A stretch of DNA of 64,000 nt from Candidatus Gordonibacter avicola (GTDB lineage: Bacteria > Actinomycetota > Coriobacteriia > Coriobacteriales > Eggerthellaceae). Both the position numbers and the translations under genes were made by a program. Shown here piece by piece: positions 46,679 through 57,832 of this stretch (positions within the stretch are counted from its first letter, which is position 1; each line of letters opens with the position of its first letter). A model generated the notes under the pieces. That model searched no databases and was not told where the DNA came from. It saw only the letters and a program-made list of their open reading frames with translations. The stretch is from NCBI GenBank assembly GCA_019113915.1, contig DXGM01000038.1, positions 1 to 64,000 on the forward strand, written 5' to 3'.

Positions 46679-47014
46679 TCAGATAAGCGTCAGCAGCGCG
46701 TAGGCAACCACGCCGGACACGGCACACCACAGAAGCGACTTCGTCTTCCACGCCACCAGCGCCACCACGCCCGCCGCCACCAACGGTGCTGCCGCAGGCC
46801 ACACACCCGCGTCAAACATGCCAGGCGTGAGCAGATCGTTTGCCACCAACGCCGCGAAGGCAGCGGGCGGAATGAACCCGAGCGCACGCTCCACGCTGGC
46901 GGGGAGGTTCTTCCCCTTAAGCGCGAACAACGGCACCGTGCGACATATGAGCATGGTCACAGCGCAACACGCGAACACGATGAGGAAGTCTCCCCGGCTC
47001 ATCGGCTCCATCAT
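46679..47014 (-). CDS. azlD: AzlD-family branched-chain amino acid export subunit
   Basis: 111 aa; ATG 47014 overlaps the azlC stop (ATGA). Four predicted helices, starting MMEPMSRGDFLIVFACCAVT and carrying the family core RTVPLFALKGKNLPASVERA, LGFIPPAAFAALVANDLL. Small partner needed by AzlC for export of branched-chain amino acids and analogues. Confidence 0.92.
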   Translation of the reverse strand: MMEPMSRGDFLIVFACCAVTMLICRTVPLFALKGKNLPASVERALGFIPPAAFAALVANDLLTPGMFDAGVWPAAAPLVAAGVVALVAWKTKSLLWCAVSGVVAYALLTLI

Positions 47015-47697
47015 CCGCGCCTCCTTGCCCATGAAAACGCAAGCGCCGCAGCCACACCAGCCACCGCTCCCACCAAAATGGCCGGGCCCGAAAGGCCCAC
47101 CGCCTTGCACACGAACACGCCCACCATGGCCACCACCGCCGCAAGTACGTTAGCCGCCGAGGGCTTCTGCGTAACCAGCAAGCAGATGAAGATGGACGTC
47201 ATCGCAAACGACGCAATGGCAAGCGGAATACCCACGGCGTTGCCCACCAGCACGCCCACCACGTTCGAAAGCGCCCAGGAGCTCTGCGACAGCAGGTTCA
47301 CCAGGGTGGCGCGGCCCACCGACCACTCCCCCTCAGCAAACTTCGACACGTTCACGCCGTAGCTCTCGTCGGTCACCGTGGCCGCGAACAGAAACGCCAG
47401 GCGCTTGCGCACGCCCTTGCACGCGGGCGCGAACGCCGCCGAGTACAGCATCTGGCGCGTGTTCAGCAGCGACACGCTGGCAATAATGGAGGCCACCGGC
47501 GAGCCTGCCAGCCACATATTCGGAATCATGAACTGCCCTGCACCGGAGTAGAACAGGGCCGACAGCAGGAACACCTGCAGCGCGTTCAGGCCGATGGAGG
47601 CGCACAAAATACCGCAGGGTATGCCAATGGCGACGTAGCCCAACATGATGGGCAGCGCCGCCTGAAACGATTGTCTGATGTGATCCCCGGAAAGCAT
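47011..47697 (-). CDS. azlC: AzlC-family branched-chain amino acid exporter
   Basis: 228 aa. Seven or eight predicted helices; hallmark segments are QAALPIMLGYVAIGIPCGIL, ALFYSGAGQFMIPNMW, LLNTRQMLYSAAF and ATVTDESYGV. Forms a two-gene operon with azlD through a 4-bp overlap. Likely exports excess leucine, isoleucine and valine. Confidence 0.93.
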   Translation of the reverse strand: MLSGDHIRQSFQAALPIMLGYVAIGIPCGILCASIGLNALQVFLLSALFYSGAGQFMIPNMWLAGSPVASIIASVSLLNTRQMLYSAAFAPACKGVRKRLAFLFAATVTDESYGVNVSKFAEGEWSVGRATLVNLLSQSSWALSNVVGVLVGNAVGIPLAIASFAMTSIFICLLVTQKPSAANVLAAVVAMVGVFVCKAVGLSGPAILVGAVAGVAAALAFSWARRRG

Positions 47698-47799
47698 AGC
47701 TTACCGATTATACAAGTTTTGCGAACGTGCGCAACGACCTTCTGCCCGCGGGCGCGCACCGCAGGCGCGCCACGCAAGGCCGCCCGCGCCCCTACCTAT

Positions 47800-48843
47800 T
47801 TAATAATGTATGGAAAGCGGCACGAACAGCTGCTGGAACTGGTTTTTCGCGTAGCGGTCGGTCATGCCGGCCACGTAGTCGGCCACGGCGCGCAACGTGT
47901 CGCCCTCGGAGATGGCGCGGTATTCCTCCGGCACCTCGTCGATGTGCGCCACGTAGTAGTCGAACAAGTCGCTCACCAGGTGCGTTGCCTTCTCGACTTC
48001 GGCCATCACAACGGGTGCCGTGTACACGCGCGCGAACAGGAACGCGCGCAACTCCATCATGGCATCCCACACCGAATCGCTCATGCGAATGTCATCAACC
48101 TCAGCGGACGTTTCCACCATGTCCAGCACGAGCGTTTGAATGCGCGAGGAATGGTCGGGCCCCAGCACGGCGTGCGTGGAAGCGGGCAGGTCATCCTCGG
48201 ACAGAATGCCCGCGCGGATGGCGTCGTCGATGTCGTGGTTCACGTACGCGATGCGGTCGGCCGTGGCCACGATGCGCCCCTCCAGCGTCTCGGCGCGCAA
48301 GTCACCCGTGTGGCACAGAATGCCGTCGCGCACCTCGGGCGTGAGATTCAACCCCTTGCCGCCATTTTCGATGCGCTCCACCACGCGCAGACTTTGCTCG
48401 TTGTGACGGTACAACGCGTGCGTGCCGGGAGCGTCCGGGTCAAGGCCCTTGTGACGCGCGAGGCACCGCGCGAGCGCTTCCTCCCCCGTGTGGCCAAACG
48501 GCGTGTGCCCCAGATCATGACCAAGGGAAATGGCCTCCGTGAGATCCTCGTTTAAGCCAAGCGCACGCGCGATGGTGCGCGCAATCTGCGCGACCTCCAG
48601 CGTATGCGTGAGTCGCGTGCGGAAATGGTCACCCTCAGCAGCGAGGAACACCTGCGTCTTGTGCGACAGGCGGCGAAACGATTTCGTGTGCAGAATTTTG
48701 TCGCGGTCGCGCTGGAAGTCGTTGCGCAGGATGTCGGGCTCGGTGGAACGGGCGCGACCTTCGCTCTCGTCGGCGAACGACGCATCGGGCGACAGCACCT
48801 CGTGCTCACGTTCCTCTTGGTCCTCGCGGTGAATGATGCGCAT
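47800..48843 (-). CDS. dgt: Deoxyguanosinetriphosphate triphosphohydrolase-like protein
   Basis: 347 aa from ATG 48843 with CAAGGAGGG upstream. HD-domain phosphohydrolase: FRRLSHKTQVFLAAEGDHFR, RTRLTHTLEVAQIARTIARA (first His), ISLGHDLGHTPFGHTGE (His-Asp pair), RIVATADRIAYVNHDIDDAI (distal Asp). The length fits the shorter dGTPase-like class. It hydrolyses dNTPs to nucleoside and triphosphate. It starts 29 bp after mtnA on the same strand. Confidence 0.93.
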   Translation of the reverse strand: MRIIHREDQEEREHEVLSPDASFADESEGRARSTEPDILRNDFQRDRDKILHTKSFRRLSHKTQVFLAAEGDHFRTRLTHTLEVAQIARTIARALGLNEDLTEAISLGHDLGHTPFGHTGEEALARCLARHKGLDPDAPGTHALYRHNEQSLRVVERIENGGKGLNLTPEVRDGILCHTGDLRAETLEGRIVATADRIAYVNHDIDDAIRAGILSEDDLPASTHAVLGPDHSSRIQTLVLDMVETSAEVDDIRMSDSVWDAMMELRAFLFARVYTAPVVMAEVEKATHLVSDLFDYYVAHIDEVPEEYRAISEGDTLRAVADYVAGMTDRYAKNQFQQLFVPLSIHY

Positions 48844-48872
48844 GGCGACCCTCCTTGGACTGGGCGATGCGC

Positions 48873-49949
48873 TCAGTATACCAGCTTGCTGGGTTCGAAC
48901 ACGCCCTTTTCCGTGATCACGCGCGTCACCAGCGCCGCTGGAGTCACGTCAAACGCAGGGTTCCACACCTCCACCCCTGGCATTGGGTGTGGAAGTACCT
49001 CAGCGGGGCTGCGCTCTTCGATGGGGATACCGGAGCCGTCTGCAAGCGTTGCGTCAATGGTGGACGTGGGTGCGGCCACGTAGAACGGAATGCCGTGGTG
49101 ATGCGCGAGCACCGCCACGCCGTAGGTGCCTATCTTGTTGGCCACGTCGCCGTTGGCAGCAATGCGGTCGGCACCCACGATGACGGCATCAACTTCGCCC
49201 TTCGCCATGAGGCTGGCTGCCATGTTATCGCAGATGAGCGTACAGGGAACGCCCGCACGCGCAAGTTCCCACACCGTGAGGCGCGCGCCTTGGCCCACCG
49301 GCCGCGTTTCGTCGGCATACACGCGCGCTATTTTGCCCTTGGCGGCAGCGGCATACACCACACCGAGCGCCGTGCCGAAAAACGCGGTGGCCAGGCTGCC
49401 GGCATTGCAGTGCGTGAGCACGCGGCTGCTCGGCCTAAGCAGCTGCGCGCCGTGAGCGCCGATGGCACGGTTCACGGCCTCATCTTCGGCTTCCATGCGT
49501 TTGACTTCGTCAAACAGTGCGTCAGCCACCTCGCCGGGCAGCGCGCCTTCGGCGAGGTGTGCCTGCGCCACGTCCACCACGCGGCGTACGCCCCACGCCA
49601 GGTTCACAGCCGTGGGCCGGGCGGCGGCCACTTCATCAGCCACTGCGGCAAGTTCGCCCGCGAACTGCCCGGAAGCTTCAGCGCACCCGTGCGCCGTCGC
49701 CGCCGACGCGCCACCGTTGCTCGCCCAGAGTGCCACAGCCGCCGCACCCGCAACGCCAATGGCAGGTGCCCCGCGCACGGCAAGCGTCTTGATGGCCTCC
49801 ACCACCGCGCGCCACACGTCCGTGCGCTCAAATACCAAATCAGTGGGCAGTTTCCGCTGGTCAACATACGCAAAACAAGTGCGCCCGTCGCCGTCACGCT
49901 GCAACTCAACCGTGCGCGGCAACTTCTCAAGGTGAAGCACGTGATCCAT
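48873..49949 (-). CDS. mtnA: S-methyl-5-thioribose-1-phosphate isomerase
   Basis: 358 aa from ATG 49949, GAGGAAGG upstream. eIF2B-alpha/MtnA fold: KTLAVRGAPAIGVAGAAAVA, catalytic Cys in RVLTHCNAGSLATAFFGT, ARLTVWELARAGVPCTLICD, catalytic Asp in IVGADRIAANGDVANKIGTY, and an NPAFDVTPAALVTRVITEKG ending. It isomerises MTR-1-P to MTRu-1-P in methionine salvage. No other salvage gene is adjacent, so a broader role in recycling methylthio-sugars, or a related aldose-1-phosphate isomerase, is possible. Confidence 0.93.
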   Translation of the reverse strand: MDHVLHLEKLPRTVELQRDGDGRTCFAYVDQRKLPTDLVFERTDVWRAVVEAIKTLAVRGAPAIGVAGAAAVALWASNGGASAATAHGCAEASGQFAGELAAVADEVAAARPTAVNLAWGVRRVVDVAQAHLAEGALPGEVADALFDEVKRMEAEDEAVNRAIGAHGAQLLRPSSRVLTHCNAGSLATAFFGTALGVVYAAAAKGKIARVYADETRPVGQGARLTVWELARAGVPCTLICDNMAASLMAKGEVDAVIVGADRIAANGDVANKIGTYGVAVLAHHHGIPFYVAAPTSTIDATLADGSGIPIEERSPAEVLPHPMPGVEVWNPAFDVTPAALVTRVITEKGVFEPSKLVY

Positions 49950-50123
49950 CAGGGGCCTTCCTCTCGTTTGTCAGCGCTATTCTACCGGAAAAGGCGGCAC
50001 GTGGCCGCCCGGCACACCCCAGGTAATAGTTGCATGACGGTTCGCAGCGGCGAACGTACGCGGCGCAGGCGGACGCGTACACTCAAGATTCATCTGCGCC
50101 GCCCCGCCGTCGAAAGGAACGTT

Positions 50124-52847
<2,724 letters not shown>

Positions 52848-52971
52848 CGCGCACCTCTTCCCCCTTTCGCCCCCTCGCCCCGACGTGGCACGAGGGGGTA
52901 TACTAAGGCCAAACGAAAGGCTGTAACGGAGGGCAACCTGGTAGGTGGGGAGCCAACGAAAGGGGCAAACG

Positions 52972-53631
52972 ATGGAGCAGTGTGGATTCTCGTGTCTGAG
53001 CTGCGCAGGTGAAGCGTGCGAGTTCGAAACGGGCAGTAACCCGCCCGAGTGCGTGCAGGAACTCATCACGCCCACCATCCACGACGAGGTACACGCGCGC
53101 TACGCCGAGCCGGAGAACCACCGTATCATGAAGGCGGCGGTGCAAACGAGCGAGCGCTGCTCAAACCTCACGCGCGTGCAAGAAACCATGGAATTCGCCC
53201 ACCGCATAGGTGCGCACCGCATTGGCATTGCCACGTGCACCATGCTTGTCGAGGAAAGCCGAACGCTGCGCAAGCTGCTTGAACGCGCGGGCTTTGAGGT
53301 GTTCGGCATCGCGTGCAAGGTGGAGAGCAACCACCGCGACGACCTTGACCTGGTGCTTGAAGACGGCAAACGCGGTGCGGTGCTCTGCAACCCCCTCATG
53401 CAGGCGCGCCTTCTGGAAGAGGAGCACACCGACCTCAACATTGTGATGGGGCTCTGCGTCGGCCATGACACGCTGTTCTACCGGTACTCACATGCGCCGG
53501 TGACCACGCTTGTGACCAAGGACCACATCACCGGCAACAACGCGTGCGCGGGCCTCTACGCCTCGAAGTCCATCTACAAGAAGCGCCTGAACGCAACCAT
53601 TGAAGGCTGTCGCACCGGCACCTTCGCCTGA
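52972..53631 (+). CDS. DUF1847 family cysteine-rich protein
   Basis: 219 aa from ATG 52972 with AAAGGGG seven bases upstream. Starts MEQCGFSCLSCAGEACEFET; further conserved cysteines occur in IGIATCTMLVEESR, VFGIACKVESNHRDD, AVLCNPLMQARLLEEEHTDL and NIVMGLCVGHDTLFY. It ends with an NNACAGLYASKSIYKK segment. The Cys pattern suggests a metal or Fe-S site. Members are common in anaerobes; function not established. Follows the ATPase by 124 bp, probably separately expressed. Confidence 0.88.
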   Translation: MEQCGFSCLSCAGEACEFETGSNPPECVQELITPTIHDEVHARYAEPENHRIMKAAVQTSERCSNLTRVQETMEFAHRIGAHRIGIATCTMLVEESRTLRKLLERAGFEVFGIACKVESNHRDDLDLVLEDGKRGAVLCNPLMQARLLEEEHTDLNIVMGLCVGHDTLFYRYSHAPVTTLVTKDHITGNNACAGLYASKSIYKKRLNATIEGCRTGTFA

Positions 53632-53701
53632 GCGCGGGGTGCATGGAGACTTTGCGCGGCTCCCGCAGCGCCGGGAGCCGCGTCCCCGCTCGCGCGCTAT
53701 T

Positions 53702-53723
53702 ATTGTTTCATTGGTGAAACAAT
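53702..53723. promoter_or_regulatory. Operator-like inverted repeat before the double-MarR gene
   Basis: ATTGTTTCA (53702-53710), 4-bp spacer, TGAAACAAT (53715-53723): a perfect 9-bp inverted repeat 18 bp before the ATG. Likely autoregulatory site of the MarR-type protein. Confidence 0.65.
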
Positions 53724-53740
53724 CGTGAGCAAGGAGCGGA

Positions 53741-54691
53741 ATGAGCGCGCGGGTAGACAACAGGGCCTTTGAGGAACTGAGGCTTGATTCAACGTTTTTC
53801 GTTGCCTTCGACTTGACCCATCGTGCGCTGAAAAGCGGCCTTGAGCGCGCAAGCTCCCTCAACGTGACGCAGTACCGCATGCTGGTAAAACTCCTGGCCG
53901 CTGGTGATGCCGGCGTGCCGCAAACGGAGTTGGCGAAGCTGCTGAACTTCAAGCCCAACGTGGTGACCCAAGCCTTAAACGTGCTGGTAGCAGAGGGGTT
54001 CGCCGAGCGTCTGCGCGATACGGGCGCGGACGGACGCGTGCGCACCGCGCGCATCACCGAAGCGGGCACGCGGCACGTGGAGCAGGTGAATACTTCCATT
54101 GTTGAGCGCCTGTATGCCCTCTTCCCCACCGAGGACGCAGGCTACCGCAGCATCTTGGAAGCGTCTATCGCCGCCGGCGCGAGCATTGACCCGCCGCTTT
54201 CAGGTGACATCTCCGGGCGCTTCGCCGCCTCCCGCGCACTCGTGTCGCTTGAGCTGGTGAAACTGGCATTGGAAGAGGCCCTGCGCAGCACGTGCGACGG
54301 CGCGTCGCTTGCCGAATGTCGCGTGTTGCAGCGCTTGGGTGAAGTGGGCGAACCCCTGCGCGTGGGAGACATCGCGCGCCAGTTGCAGATGACACCCGTT
54401 GCCGTGGCGCGAGCCGTTGACAAGCTGGTCGCACGCGGGTGGGTGGTGCGCCTGGCTAGCCCAAACGACCGCAAGGCCGTATTTGTGGACGCCACCGATG
54501 CGGGGCGTCGCCAGCAGCGCGCCATCGCCCGCACCATCGACGTATTGTCCCGCCGCCAACTGTGGCAACGCCTGAACGCCGAGCAGCGACAAGCCCTCGC
54601 CCGCGCCTGGCGCGTCGTGGTGGCCGACCTCCAAGCACGCGAAGAGGCCGAACGCAAAGCCGCCCTCGGCCTCTTGAAACCAATCGCGTAA
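53741..54691 (+). CDS. MarR-type regulator with two winged-helix domains in one chain
   Basis: 316 aa from ATG 53741, AAGGAG upstream. Two MarR-like halves: the first over residues of about 20-145 (NVTQYRMLVKLLAAGDAGVP, ELAKLLNFKPNVVTQALNVL, winged part DTGADGRVRTARITEAG), the second over about 160-300 (SLAECRVLQRLGEVGEPLRV, DIARQLQMTPVAVARAVDKL, wing SPNDRKAVFVDATDAG). Ordinary MarR proteins have one such domain and dimerise, so this chain may act as a covalent pseudo-dimer. It ends 5 bp from the convergent membrane-protein gene of the flavoreductase operon and may regulate it or itself. Confidence 0.88.
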   Translation: MSARVDNRAFEELRLDSTFFVAFDLTHRALKSGLERASSLNVTQYRMLVKLLAAGDAGVPQTELAKLLNFKPNVVTQALNVLVAEGFAERLRDTGADGRVRTARITEAGTRHVEQVNTSIVERLYALFPTEDAGYRSILEASIAAGASIDPPLSGDISGRFAASRALVSLELVKLALEEALRSTCDGASLAECRVLQRLGEVGEPLRVGDIARQLQMTPVAVARAVDKLVARGWVVRLASPNDRKAVFVDATDAGRRQQRAIARTIDVLSRRQLWQRLNAEQRQALARAWRVVVADLQAREEAERKAALGLLKPIA

Positions 54692-54696
54692 CGCGC

Positions 54697-55425
54697 TTAC
54701 GCTGATACCTTCTTCATCAGGGCTGTTGCGCCCAACAGGATGGCCAGGTTCGCCACGATGTCGGCGGCAAACCAAGCGCCCACCACACCCAGCTGGACGT
54801 GCGCCGTGTTGATGGACGCGAACGTGCCCACGGTGAGCAGCATGACCACGAGGCCACATACAAGCGCAGCCACCACCAGGGTGCGGCCGAATCCCGTGCC
54901 GCGCGCCTTCGCACGTGCCACGCAGAGGCACACCACCTGCGATGCCGCGCCCAGAAGCGTGCCGATGAACGCCGCAAACACCACGGCCGCCAGCAGCAAC
55001 ACCGCCGTGCCCGGCAGCTTCGAACTCATGGAGCCCACCTGCACGGCAGACAGAATGCCGCTCGCCATCACCAGCGCGCACACCAGCGCCACAAGCGCCG
55101 TTGCCCAACCCCACAGAAACGCGGTCGCAGGCTTGCCCGCACCGGCCACGCCGCGCTCGAACAGCAGCCCCGAAAGCGCCACACCCGCCACGGACACCAC
55201 CAGCACGAGCCCCGAAAGCGCCATGAACGCCACCAGCGTCGAACCCGTCAAAATGGAACAGATCACGTCAAGCATCGGCACGTCAGCAGCCGAAATGTAG
55301 TCGTAGGACAGCGTACCCGTGAGATCCATCACACCCAAGCCCACGCGCGCCACGAGGGCTACCACCAGCGAGAGGGCGAACAGCGCCCCGTAGGGCCGCG
55401 CCATGCTTTTCATCTGCTGCAGCAT
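54697..55425 (-). CDS. Polytopic membrane protein at the end of the flavoreductase operon
   Basis: 242 aa from ATG 55425 (AAGGAG nine bases upstream), one base after the flavoprotein stop. About six helices; starts MLQQMKSMARPYGALFALSL and has a small polar periplasmic stretch (GTLSYDYISAADVPMLDVIC). No family recognised. Immediate coupling to the reductase gene suggests a role in anchoring, quinol oxidation or substrate handling, but no heme- or quinone-site motif is visible. Confidence 0.75.
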   Translation of the reverse strand: MLQQMKSMARPYGALFALSLVVALVARVGLGVMDLTGTLSYDYISAADVPMLDVICSILTGSTLVAFMALSGLVLVVSVAGVALSGLLFERGVAGAGKPATAFLWGWATALVALVCALVMASGILSAVQVGSMSSKLPGTAVLLLAAVVFAAFIGTLLGAASQVVCLCVARAKARGTGFGRTLVVAALVCGLVVMLLTVGTFASINTAHVQLGVVGAWFAADIVANLAILLGATALMKKVSA

Positions 55426-55426
55426 G

Positions 55427-57292
55427 TCACATCTCCTTCCCACCGTGCGCCTGCGCGCCCAGTTCGTTGCCCGTCGCAAACGTCCCGCACAGATACCCAC
55501 CGCAGAACGCCAGGCTCACGTCGCCCAGAAGCGAGCCCAAAATGGGGTCGCCGATGTAGCTGTTCTCGCCGCACGCACCGCCGGCCGTGTGCCACCCGGC
55601 GTACAAACCCGGAATGGGCGTGCCCTTCGTGGACACCACTTGCATCTGGTCGTTGATGAGCAGGCCCGCCTTCGTGCCGTACAGGTTGCCGCCGATGCGA
55701 CAGCCGTAGAACGGCGGGTCGGAGATGGTGTGCAGCCACTCGGGCGGCATGGGATACATGAAGTCGTCCTCGCCGCGCTCGCACGTTTCGTTCCACTTCC
55801 GCACGGCCTCTACCAGCACACCCGGCTCGAAACCCAGGTCACGCTCAAGTTCTTCCAGCGTGTCGCGCTTCTTCAGCACGTCGGCGTCGATGGCGTCCTG
55901 CACGCCGTGGTGCCAGTCGCGGTAGTGCTCGGGCACCTTGTCAATCTGCTCAAGGTCCGGCGTGATCAGCTTGCGGCAGTGCTCCTGTGCGTAGCCCGCC
56001 AGGTGTTCCTCGTAGTGCGAGTCGAAGATGATGTATGAGCGATGCCCCGGAGGCGTCATCTGGATGGTGGCCAAATCGCCCAGCGCGTAGATGGCGTTCG
56101 CGCCGTCCTCACCCACGCGGCTGTCCATGTAGCGCAGGCGGTTGCCGCAGCGATCGATAGTGAACCACGGCTGGCGCGAAAGCTGCGTCATGCCGTCGTA
56201 GAGGAAGCGCGCCCACTGGCCACCCTCGGCTTCCCAGTCAACGCCGCCATCAAACGACGCCGAGCTGTTGAAGCCCGACACATCTGCGCCCACGCCCAGC
56301 CCCATGCGGAAGCACTCGCCCGTCTCGCCGGCCGTGAGGTAGCTTGAGGCGCAGCCCATGGCCGCGGTCGGAATATACTGCTTGAGCAGGGCTTTGTTGT
56401 TGCAGAACCCGCCGGCCGTGAGGATGACCGCCGTTGTGGCATGAATGTACACCTCGCGCTTGAAGTCCTCGCGGCACACCACGCCCACAACGCGACCGTC
56501 GTCGTCGCGCACGAGCGCCTCAGCCGGGCACTGGAAGTGGTACTCCACGCCGTGCTTCTGACCGAAGCTGAACATGGCGTCGGTGGCATCCTTCATCTTG
56601 AGCACATGGTGATCAAGCGTGGAATTCTTCGGCGCCACGTACACGGGCACCTCACCGAGGCGCCACTGCACGCCGCAGTCGGCCATCCAGTCGATACACA
56701 CCCCGCCTGCCTCGGCAATAAGGTGGATAAGCCGCGGGTCACACGCGTAGTGGTACTCGTCAATAGCCCAGTCGGCCAACTTACGTGCGTCGAAGGGGTA
56801 GCTGGGGAAGGCAAAGCGCTTCGACTCCTGCAACTTCGAGCCGCCCAAGATGGCGCACATGCCTGCCTCCTGCGCGTTGCCGCCGTGCAGGCCAAGCGCC
56901 TCCACGCAGATGGTCTTCGCGCCCAGCTCCGCCGCGCGAGCCGCGGCATTCAGACCGCCGCCGCCCGCACCTACCACGCAGATCTCGCACTCATAATCCC
57001 ACTTCGCAGGTACCGCGCGGGGCGGGATGGGCGTGGCATCGTCGGCCGGAAAGGCCGCTGAGTTGTGCTCGCGGTACGTGCCGTCAGAGCCCGATGCGTT
57101 GCCCTCTTCACTCGCTGGCACGGTGACCGCACGCGAGCCGTCGGCCGCCCAGTCGCCAATGATGCCGGGCTCCACCGCCTGCGCCGCCGCCGGTACCATG
57201 CTTGCCGCCGCCGTGCCTGCCGCCATCACAGCCGCCCGCGTCAGAAAATCGCGCCGGGACATGCCTCCCGTCGCGCGCGTGTTTTCGCTCAT
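55427..57292 (-). CDS. Tat-exported FAD-dependent reductase (fumarate reductase / flavocytochrome c flavin subunit type)
   Basis: 621 aa; ATG 57292 overlaps the FMN-protein stop (ATGA). Twin-arginine leader GGMSRRDFLTRAAVMAAG followed by an Ala-rich core and AQA cleavage. FAD-binding fold EICVVGAGGGGLNAAARAAE and AVILTAGGFCNNKALLKQY. C-terminal TKGTPIPGLYAGWHTAGGAC, then GENSYIGDPILGSLLGDVSL. This is the catalytic subunit class of fumarate, urocanate and related enoate reductases exported by gut anaerobes. Electrons would come through the co-encoded FMN lipoprotein and cytochrome. The substrate cannot be read from the sequence. Confidence 0.93.
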   Translation of the reverse strand: MSENTRATGGMSRRDFLTRAAVMAAGTAAASMVPAAAQAVEPGIIGDWAADGSRAVTVPASEEGNASGSDGTYREHNSAAFPADDATPIPPRAVPAKWDYECEICVVGAGGGGLNAAARAAELGAKTICVEALGLHGGNAQEAGMCAILGGSKLQESKRFAFPSYPFDARKLADWAIDEYHYACDPRLIHLIAEAGGVCIDWMADCGVQWRLGEVPVYVAPKNSTLDHHVLKMKDATDAMFSFGQKHGVEYHFQCPAEALVRDDDGRVVGVVCREDFKREVYIHATTAVILTAGGFCNNKALLKQYIPTAAMGCASSYLTAGETGECFRMGLGVGADVSGFNSSASFDGGVDWEAEGGQWARFLYDGMTQLSRQPWFTIDRCGNRLRYMDSRVGEDGANAIYALGDLATIQMTPPGHRSYIIFDSHYEEHLAGYAQEHCRKLITPDLEQIDKVPEHYRDWHHGVQDAIDADVLKKRDTLEELERDLGFEPGVLVEAVRKWNETCERGEDDFMYPMPPEWLHTISDPPFYGCRIGGNLYGTKAGLLINDQMQVVSTKGTPIPGLYAGWHTAGGACGENSYIGDPILGSLLGDVSLAFCGGYLCGTFATGNELGAQAHGGKEM

Positions 57293-57798
57293 CGCTGCTC
57301 CCCCTCACCCGTCGTTGCGGCGCCCGCGGCCGCCGCTTCGGCCTGCGCAAGCGCATCGTCAACAGCAGTGCGCACGGCGGCCGTCGTAATGGTGGCGCCC
57401 GTCACCGCGTCGATGTCCGACCCCTGCGCCGCCTCAATCATGGCCGCGAACTTGCCGTCGCGAATGGCCTCATAGCCACCGCGGCTCTGGCTTTCGCCTT
57501 CCTGCGTGGTTTCCAGGCACGTAATGCGGTTGTCGTCCACCAACAGCTTCACGGTGACCAAGCCTTCCATACCCTTACCGGTGCCGGTGTACACGCCGTC
57601 GGCCAGAGTACCCTCAGCCTTCGCCGCGGGGTCAGCCACCACTTCAACGGCCCACGGGTCATCCGCGCGCAGAGCCAGCTGCTCAGCACTCGCTGCGTCC
57701 TTCGAGCCCGAGCCCTCAAACGACGACCCGCAGCCCGTCAATCCCAAGGCGAGCACCGCGGCGGTTGCGCCACAGGCTGCCGCTGTTGTTTTCTTCAT
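57289..57798 (-). CDS. FMN-binding lipoprotein (electron-transfer partner of the flavoreductase)
   Basis: 169 aa from ATG 57798 with GAGGAGGAACGAGCG upstream. Lipoprotein signal with LTGC (lipid Cys23). FMN_bind domain over about residues 65-150: DGVYTGTGKGMEGLVTVKLL and the covalent-FMN motif SDIDAVTGATITTAAV, where a Thr is expected to carry FMN attached by ApbE. It would pass electrons from the cytochrome to the exported flavoprotein. Sits between those two genes. Confidence 0.92.
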   Translation of the reverse strand: MKKTTAAACGATAAVLALGLTGCGSSFEGSGSKDAASAEQLALRADDPWAVEVVADPAAKAEGTLADGVYTGTGKGMEGLVTVKLLVDDNRITCLETTQEGESQSRGGYEAIRDGKFAAMIEAAQGSDIDAVTGATITTAAVRTAVDDALAQAEAAAAGAATTGEGEQR

Positions 57799-57832
57799 CG
57801 CTCGTTCCTCCTCACTGTGCTCATCTCTCCCC

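Noticed and set aside
48855..50123. Long open frame continuous with the P-type ATPase, suggesting a 1330-aa protein
   Set aside because: This part is antisense to mtnA, which has full family motifs. The ATPase has a good start and ribosome binding site at 50124.
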